DNA of 38,809 nt. It comes from Candidatus Neomarinimicrobiota bacterium. Lineage in GTDB: Bacteria > Fidelibacterota > UBA8477 > JABMPR01. Of the stretch, positions 33,287-38,809 are shown piece after piece; the first letter of the stretch is position 1; each line of letters opens with the position of its first letter. The notes under the pieces are model-generated. The model made no database searches. It was not told the origin of the DNA and saw nothing but the letters and a program-made list of their open reading frames with translations. The position numbers were made by a program, and so were the translations under genes. The stretch covers positions 1-38,809 of the forward strand of contig JAYEKW010000108.1 in assembly GCA_034716895.1 (NCBI GenBank), read 5' to 3'.

Positions 33287-34957
33287 ATGAGCTCACCGCT
33301 TAACCAGGCTTCACTGAAACAATATGAACCCCGTTCTTGGAGGAATATCTTCCAAACCCGTTCGCTCTATGGTCATTTGGTTTTCCTTTTGCTCTTTATG
33401 TCAGTTTTCCTTTTTGGATTTTTTGCCTGGCTCATTTTTTCAATGTCAAATAACTACCTTGAAGATGTTACCACCCGTTGCGGCAAACGTATGGCTGGCT
33501 TGATTAATCAGACCATTCGCAGCAGCATGTTCTCTGAAGATCATGCTGAACTAACCACGGCCATCCGCAAGGTTAAGGAAGTTCCCGGTGTCAGCGCGAT
33601 CCGAATCTATAATAACCGGGGTGAGGTGAAACATTATACCCTGGGAAACAAAAACGCCTGTCACAAAGACACCTCGAAAATCCCATTTCTAAATCTTCAT
33701 CACTCAAGTGACTCTCTCTTCCGGGAAATTCATTCAACCTGTGTCCATAGTATTGAAGATGATGGGAATCGCTGTATGATCATCCATGCTCCCATCGTTT
33801 CTACACCTGACTGTCGTTCTTCCGGGTGCCATCAGAGCCAGGATCATGCTGAGATTCTGGGCGTCACAGAAATTAAGTTACCTCTGACAGAAATGGATCA
33901 TGCTCTGAATCGTATTCTTTATGAATATTCCAGTCTGGTGATCATTTTTCTTGTGCTGATCATGGGAACCCTGCTTTTCTTTGTCCAGCGTCGGATCAAT
34001 CTGCCTCTTAAACGAATTGTGGATACCAGCCGGGCCGTATCAAACGGAAATTTGTCAGTACGGGTAAATTTAAAGTCCGATGACCTGGTTGATATTCACC
34101 AGGTCGGATTAGCTCTTAATACCATGTTAGAATCGATCAATCAGAGCAATCATGAGCTGCGTCAATGGTCCAATGAGTTGGAAAATAAAGTTCGGACCAA
34201 ATCAGAGGATATTGCCCGAAGTCAAAATGAGATTTTTCAGATCGAACGGCTGGCGTCCCTGGGACGGCTTTCATCATCGGTGGCTCACGAGATCAATAAT
34301 CCTCTGGCTGGCGTGCTTACCTACGCCAAGTTAGTCTCGCGAATTCTACAGGGTCCAGCCCTAACGGATGAAAAGAAGACAGCTATCCTGAAACATCTGG
34401 ATATGATCCAATCTGAGACCACCCGTTGTGGGCATATCGTGAAAGGCTTGCTTAATTTTTCCAGAGATCGCAGTCACAAATTTGACGTGCTCCAACTGAA
34501 TGACGTACTTCGGGAAACTCAACAACTTATCCAGCATAGTTTTCAAATATCAGACGTTCGTCTAGTAACAGATTTTTCAGCCGCACGAGATCAGATCCAG
34601 GCGAATGGGAACCAGATCATTCAGGCTTGTCTGGCTGTATTGACCAATGCACTGGAAGCAGTCGATGGCGTTGGCGATAATCTGGTCACCTATCGTAGCT
34701 ATAACCCTGACATGACCCACATTGTCATCGAAATTCGGGACAATGGTATTGGTATTCCAACTGAGGATATTGAACATATTTTTGAACCGTTTTTTTCACG
34801 GAAGAAAGAAATGTCCGGGATTGGTTTGGGACTGGCTGTCACCTATGGAATTCTGGAACAACACAATGCCAAGGTAGCCATCGAATCTGCTCCAGGTCTG
34901 GGTACCAGCATTAAATTCACATTTGAACTAGCAAACGGGAGTGAACCTGATGAATAA
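33287..34957 (+). CDS. Sensor histidine kinase with putative heme-binding periplasmic domain
   Basis: The start is ATG 33287 (GGAG six bases upstream), not the TTG at 33275, giving 556 aa. Membrane helices at about 32-52 and 215-233 enclose a periplasmic domain of about 160 residues. It contains ACH (125-126) and then DCRSSGCHQ, a CX4CH motif (C176, C181, H182) placed just before ILGVTEIKLPL. In related sensors a CXXCH heme site stands there, and CX4CH is an accepted heme motif in cytochromes c3. A HAMP domain follows, then the phospho-accepting His334 (VAHEINNPLAG) and an ATPase domain (NALEAV, RDNGIGI, GIGLGL). It overlaps the regulator gene and probably senses redox state or a heme ligand. 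Confidence 0.85.
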   Translation: MSSPLNQASLKQYEPRSWRNIFQTRSLYGHLVFLLLFMSVFLFGFFAWLIFSMSNNYLEDVTTRCGKRMAGLINQTIRSSMFSEDHAELTTAIRKVKEVPGVSAIRIYNNRGEVKHYTLGNKNACHKDTSKIPFLNLHHSSDSLFREIHSTCVHSIEDDGNRCMIIHAPIVSTPDCRSSGCHQSQDHAEILGVTEIKLPLTEMDHALNRILYEYSSLVIIFLVLIMGTLLFFVQRRINLPLKRIVDTSRAVSNGNLSVRVNLKSDDLVDIHQVGLALNTMLESINQSNHELRQWSNELENKVRTKSEDIARSQNEIFQIERLASLGRLSSSVAHEINNPLAGVLTYAKLVSRILQGPALTDEKKTAILKHLDMIQSETTRCGHIVKGLLNFSRDRSHKFDVLQLNDVLRETQQLIQHSFQISDVRLVTDFSAARDQIQANGNQIIQACLAVLTNALEAVDGVGDNLVTYRSYNPDMTHIVIEIRDNGIGIPTEDIEHIFEPFFSRKKEMSGIGLGLAVTYGILEQHNAKVAIESAPGLGTSIKFTFELANGSEPDE

Positions 34958-36290
34958 GAATCTTTCCATATTGATTGTCGACGATGAGCTTTCTGTAAGA
35001 GATTCACTCTCGAACTGGTTTATTGAAGATGGCTACTCCGTAGATACTGCCGAAGATGCCAAGGTAGCATTAAGAAAGATCGAAGCTTTTAACTTCCACA
35101 TTATCCTGGTTGACATCAAACTTCCCGGTATGGATGGTCTGGAATTAAACCGACGAATCAAGTCTATCAATGAAGATACTATTGTGATCATCATGACCGC
35201 TTTTGCTTCAGTTGATTCAGCTGTTCAAGCCTTGAAGGACGGGGCTTATGATTATGTCTGTAAACCATTTGACCCTGACGCAGTGACCCATATTATTAGA
35301 AATGCCAGCAAGAATATCGAGTTGAGTACGGAGAATCTTTCGCTTCAGGAGCGAATCAAGAGTTTAGCCAATGTGGAAGATATAATTGGCCAAAGTGAAG
35401 CTATTCTACAAGTATTGGAACAGGTTCGGGTAGTAGCAGAAACTGATTCTACTGTCATAATTACCGGTGATAGCGGAACAGGCAAGGAGTTGGTCGCTAA
35501 AGCTGTCCATATGAACTCATCCAGACGTTTTTTCCCCATGGTGACCGTGCATTGCGGTGCTATTGCTGAGAACCTGATGGAAAGTGAACTGTTTGGGCAT
35601 GAGCGGGGAGCCTTCACCGGAGCCCAGTATGCTCGAAAGGGCAAATTCGAGATGGCTGATGGTGCCACCTTGTTCCTGGATGAGATATCCACTGTCTCCA
35701 TGAAAATGCAAATAGAATTGCTGCGGGTGCTAGAGACCAAACAATTCACCAGGGTTGGAGGAAATCGCGAACTTAAGTCCGATTTTCGAGTGATCTGCGC
35801 CACAAATCGTAACCTTAAATCAATGGTTGATGCAGGTGAATTCAGGGAAGACCTCTACTACCGCTTAAATGTTTTTACCATCGACATTCCCCCCTTACGT
35901 GAGCGGGTTGAAGACATTAAGCTATTGGCCTTACATTTTGTAAAACTGTATGCTGAACAAATGAATAGACCAACAAAATTTATTGGTAAACGCGCCATGA
36001 ATGCGTTGGAGAATTATCCTTTTCCCGGAAATGTGCGTGAATTGGAAAATCTTATCGAAAGAGCCATTGTTATCGGGACCGGTGATAGTGTTCGCTTGAA
36101 AGACCTTCCCTTTGATCGTGTTCTTTCAAAACCTACCTGGGAATCCATCGGGGAGATGGAACATCACCACATTGAAACCATCCTGGATAAATACAACTGG
36201 AATATTTCACGCTCAGCACAAGCTCTTGGTGTTGATCGCGTTACCCTCTACAGTAAAATAAAAAAATACAAGATTGAGAAAGCCAACTAG
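34950..36290 (+). CDS. Sigma-54-dependent response regulator (NtrC family)
   Basis: A 446-aa protein counted from ATG 34950; a GTG at 34941 is an alternative. Receiver domain at 1-120 with phospho-acceptor Asp55 (LVDIKLPG) and Lys in CKPF. The AAA+ domain has Walker A GDSGTGKE (173-180) and the sigma-54 contact loop GAFTGA (220-225). The C-terminus is a Fis-type helix-turn-helix (NWNISRSAQALGVDRVTLYSKIKKYKI). The gene overlaps the kinase stop by 8 bp, so they form a cognate pair. Its likely targets are the two sigma-54 promoters and the TGTTGAA-N3-TTCAACA dyads at 28278-28817. Being in the rightward arm itself, it would be positively autoregulated. Confidence 0.9.
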   Translation: MNKNLSILIVDDELSVRDSLSNWFIEDGYSVDTAEDAKVALRKIEAFNFHIILVDIKLPGMDGLELNRRIKSINEDTIVIIMTAFASVDSAVQALKDGAYDYVCKPFDPDAVTHIIRNASKNIELSTENLSLQERIKSLANVEDIIGQSEAILQVLEQVRVVAETDSTVIITGDSGTGKELVAKAVHMNSSRRFFPMVTVHCGAIAENLMESELFGHERGAFTGAQYARKGKFEMADGATLFLDEISTVSMKMQIELLRVLETKQFTRVGGNRELKSDFRVICATNRNLKSMVDAGEFREDLYYRLNVFTIDIPPLRERVEDIKLLALHFVKLYAEQMNRPTKFIGKRAMNALENYPFPGNVRELENLIERAIVIGTGDSVRLKDLPFDRVLSKPTWESIGEMEHHHIETILDKYNWNISRSAQALGVDRVTLYSKIKKYKIEKAN

Positions 36291-36304
36291 AGTCTACGCC
36301 ATAT

Positions 36305-36835
36305 ATGTCCTCAATCAGGATAATTCCATTGCAATTTGCTCGAGTGGATATACTCGAAAATATGCTCCCGCTTATCAATTCTCGTCTTCAAATGGAAACC
36401 CATTTAGTCCCATTTCACCTTGATCTGACTGCTTTCTTTGACCCCGTGCGTTCACAGTATAACGCAAATGAGATCATCAAAAGCCTGGTTCCCCCGTCTG
36501 AAGAAGGTGATAAGATCGTTGGTGTAACGGATCTGGATCTCTTTATCCCGGTCCTCAGTTATATCTTTGGGCAGGCTTATCTGGGTGGTTCGGCAGCATT
36601 GATATCTGGGCATCGCTTGGAGAACAGTCGCTATGGCATGCCAAATGATTCTCAAATATTTGCTGATCGTCTGTTAAAATGCGTACTCCATGAACTGGGG
36701 CATACGATGGGTTTAATTCACTGTCTTAAACCAGGTTGCGTCATGGTATCCACCACCTATGTAGAAGAGATGGATCAAAAATCAGATCGATTTTGCGGGA
36801 AGTGCCTTTCAGAATTAAGCGCATTACGACCATAA
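36305..36835 (+). CDS. Archaemetzincin-type zinc metallopeptidase
   Basis: A 176-aa protein 14 bp after the regulator gene. The signature is complete: HELGHTMGLIH (H129, E130, H133, H139), followed at once by C140, then C145 and M147 (HCLKPGCVM), and a late CGKC (C164, C167). This equals the archaemetzincin motif HEXXHXXGXXHCX4CXM...CXXC, with one catalytic zinc and a second structural zinc held by four cysteines. No signal peptide is seen, so it should be cytoplasmic. The family is best known from archaea and vertebrates and is patchy in bacteria. Substrates are poorly known. Closeness to the regulator gene suggests cotranscription, but a shared function is not evident. Confidence 0.85.
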   Translation: MSSIRIIPLQFARVDILENMLPLINSRLQMETHLVPFHLDLTAFFDPVRSQYNANEIIKSLVPPSEEGDKIVGVTDLDLFIPVLSYIFGQAYLGGSAALISGHRLENSRYGMPNDSQIFADRLLKCVLHELGHTMGLIHCLKPGCVMVSTTYVEEMDQKSDRFCGKCLSELSALRP

Positions 36836-37099
36836 ATTAACTTCAATCCATTGAGTCAAAGCCGGGATGATTTTGAGGGTAGTTTAAACAAATTTGATCA
36901 TGAACAATCGCTGGCCGGATCCAGAGTGACAAGTCCTACCTTGGCGCGTCCACACATACATCATCATTTTAAAACTTATCCCTCAATGATTCAAGTCTAC
37001 TTTGCTGATATCAATATCTGGAATTAAGCCAATTTTCGGGCATGATTTTTGTCCATATTCAGTTGCTGAAATTTATAAGTCACAATTCTGGAGGGAATA

Positions 37100-38626
37100 A
37101 TGTCACTGGTTATCAACGGAGCAGGTCTGACAATTCACAATGTGATCGATGTTGCTCGTCATTTTAAAAAAATTGAGCTTCATCCCGATGCAATTACGCG
37201 CATCAATGTTTGCCGCCAAATGCTAGAAGAGAAGCTCCAGGCGCATGAGATCATGTATGGTGTTAATACTGGAATCGGTGAATTCTCTGAGGTTGTTCTG
37301 GACGATGATCAGATCAGGGACTTCCAGAAATATCTGGTCTATAATCATGCCGCTGGTATCGGTGACCCCGCTCCCCTGGAATACGTTCGCGGTGCCATGC
37401 TGGGGCGTATCAATGTCCACGCCCATGGCAATTCCGGTGTTAGACTTGAAATCGTCAAAACGCTTGTTGAAATGTTGAATAAGAACGTCACACCCTTCGT
37501 CTGCCAAAAGGGTTCTGTGGGGGCCAGTGGTGATCTGGCACCCATGTCACAGATCGCATTGCTCATGCTGGGTGAAGGGCAAGCTTACTATAAAGATGAG
37601 CTGTTGGATGGCAAGGTTGCCCTCGAAAAAGCCGGAATAACTGTGCCAGGACTGGAAGCCAGAGATGGTCTGGCAGTCATTAATGGATCCAATCTCCTGA
37701 CTGCCATGAGCGCAATCTTTCTCTATGATGCCGAACGCTGGCTGAAACAAGCAGAGATCGCTGCTGCCATGTCGCTGGAAGCCTTGAAAGCCAATATGCG
37801 CCCCTATACTCCAAAACTACATGAGGCGCGTGGTTTCAAGGGTGCCATACGCAGTGCCAAGGCCATAAATAAATGTGTAAAAAATGGCGATCTGCAACTT
37901 GAAAAGGTTGCCTGTAAAGTTCAAGATGCCTATTCCATGCGTTCCACGCCTCAGGTGATTGGTGCAGCTCATGATGCCTTAGCTTACGCTCGCTCCCAGG
38001 TTGAGATCGAACTGAACGGAGTTGGGGATAATCCCATATTCTTTCCCGAAGAGAACATGCAGCTTTCCGGAGCAAACTTTCAAGGTACCCCTGTTTCAGT
38101 ACCTATGGATATGGCCGGAACCTGTATTACCATGGTATCTATTCTTTCTGAAAGGCGCCTTAATCGCCTGAACAACCCAGCCCTCAGTGTGGGACTGCCC
38201 GCCTTCCTAACCAAAGGAGCAGGCATGTTTTCCGGGATGATGCTGAGTCAATACACAGCCGATATGCAGATCGTTGAACAACGGATCCTTTCAGCACCTG
38301 CCAGTATTCAATCTATCCCGGCAGCAGCAGACCAGGAAGATTTTGTCTCCATGGGGATGAATACAGCTATTAAGAATTTCCAAATCCTGGACAATGCCTA
38401 CGGTATTTTGGGAATCGAATTCATGGCTGCTGCGCAAGCTCTTGATTTCCGCGACTATGGATTTGGCGAAGGTGTCCAAAAAGCCCATGAAGTGATCCGG
38501 CGCTATGTGGAACATTTGGATATTGATCGACCCCTCTATAAAGATCATACAACCATGCAAACCCTGGTAAAATCTGCTGAGATCCTGGAAGCAGTCGAGG
38601 AGGTGGTTGGTCCTCTGGATGCGTGA
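37100..38626 (+). CDS. Aromatic amino acid / histidine ammonia-lyase family enzyme
   Basis: A 508-aa protein of normal HAL length with SD GGAGGG. It has the MIO-forming Ala142-Ser143-Gly144 (GSVGASGDLAPMSQ), the catalytic Tyr53 (YGVNTGIGEF), and further lyase motifs NGSNLL and QDAYSMRSTPQVIG. The specificity loop reads LVYNHAAGIG (His83), where histidine lyases commonly have LVLSHAAG. The late motif QEDFVSMG keeps the HAL-type Glu413 but has Phe where HAL usually has His (QEDHVSM). Substrate could be histidine, tyrosine or phenylalanine. No hutU/hutI/hutG neighbours are visible, so I do not call it hutH. The 264-bp upstream gap probably holds its own promoter. Confidence 0.8.
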   Translation: MSLVINGAGLTIHNVIDVARHFKKIELHPDAITRINVCRQMLEEKLQAHEIMYGVNTGIGEFSEVVLDDDQIRDFQKYLVYNHAAGIGDPAPLEYVRGAMLGRINVHAHGNSGVRLEIVKTLVEMLNKNVTPFVCQKGSVGASGDLAPMSQIALLMLGEGQAYYKDELLDGKVALEKAGITVPGLEARDGLAVINGSNLLTAMSAIFLYDAERWLKQAEIAAAMSLEALKANMRPYTPKLHEARGFKGAIRSAKAINKCVKNGDLQLEKVACKVQDAYSMRSTPQVIGAAHDALAYARSQVEIELNGVGDNPIFFPEENMQLSGANFQGTPVSVPMDMAGTCITMVSILSERRLNRLNNPALSVGLPAFLTKGAGMFSGMMLSQYTADMQIVEQRILSAPASIQSIPAAADQEDFVSMGMNTAIKNFQILDNAYGILGIEFMAAAQALDFRDYGFGEGVQKAHEVIRRYVEHLDIDRPLYKDHTTMQTLVKSAEILEAVEEVVGPLDA

Positions 38627-38809
38627 CTATTAGACGATCGTCGCGAATAACTCTAAGGTTTTTCAATTCACAGATTGGCGCTGTATCATTTTGCTGTACT
38701 TTTTGAAGATAGAATGATTAAGGAATAATGCCATTTACACAGATTTCTGGATATGCCCTTTTCACAACATCCAGCTCACGCAAGGACCCTGAGTGATTGC
38801 GAAGCAATT
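38627..38809. other. Window end, no gene recognised
   Basis: Only a 10-bp palindrome GACGATCGTC just after the lyase stop is evident. It has no T tract. Confidence 0.5.

Overview
The window looks like a chromosomal segment from a Gram-negative, anaerobic or facultative bacterium of the FCB superphylum (Bacteroidota, Marinimicrobia or Calditrichota-like). The evidence is a T9SS-type C-terminal sorting domain with a YPNPFNPST motif, a carboxypeptidase-regulatory/plug/beta-barrel outer-membrane protein, many Sec-exported proteins, and repeat families typical of that group. I cannot fix the phylum from the sequence alone. No rRNA, tRNA or CRISPR array was seen.

Left third (1-7293): an AT-rich accessory island. 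It opens with palindromic repeats and a probable relic of an IS200-type transposase. Next come a small unknown ORF, a 691-bp truncated copy of an IS3-family element, three exported-protein genes (HEAT-like repeat protein, beta-barrel-like protein, large dockerin/T9SS protein), an intrinsic terminator, and what appears to be the first 100 bases of a group II intron. A complete IS3-family element (about 5741-7292) follows directly, with orfA, a 9-A slippery run and orfB. The 3' 691 bp of this IS are repeated at 886-1576, so the exported-protein genes lie between two direct copies.

Middle (7329-24549): housekeeping and envelope genes. These are an LPP20/FlgT-like exported protein, a DagK-type lipid kinase overlapping a PlsC acyltransferase, a transglutaminase-like protein, a seven-domain hybrid sensor kinase, a 7TM-DISM diguanylate cyclase, a glycosidase-like lipoprotein that seems to have lost both catalytic glutamates, a TonB-receptor-like barrel, a patatin lipase and an S1/P1 nuclease. 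The gaps carry several families of palindromic and tandem repeats.

Right third (24975-36290): the most interesting part, a divergent respiratory gene cluster. Leftward are a tetraheme c554-like, a 12-heme and an 8-heme cytochrome c. Rightward are a membrane-anchored GcvH-like protein, a HybA-like 4x[4Fe-4S] Tat protein, a HybB/NrfD-type quinone-interacting membrane protein, a second membrane GcvH-like protein, a third GcvH-like protein with an N-terminal four-cysteine motif, a histidine kinase with a periplasmic CX4CH motif, and a sigma-54 response regulator with GAFTGA. The 590-bp gap between the two arms holds a sigma-54 -24/-12 promoter on each strand and five copies of a 17-bp dyad (TGTTGAA-N3-TTCAACA). 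I infer that the kinase/regulator pair senses a redox or heme-linked signal and switches on both arms, giving a quinone-to-multiheme electron conduit with H-protein-like accessory proteins.

An archaemetzincin-type metallopeptidase and an aromatic amino acid/histidine ammonia-lyase close the window.
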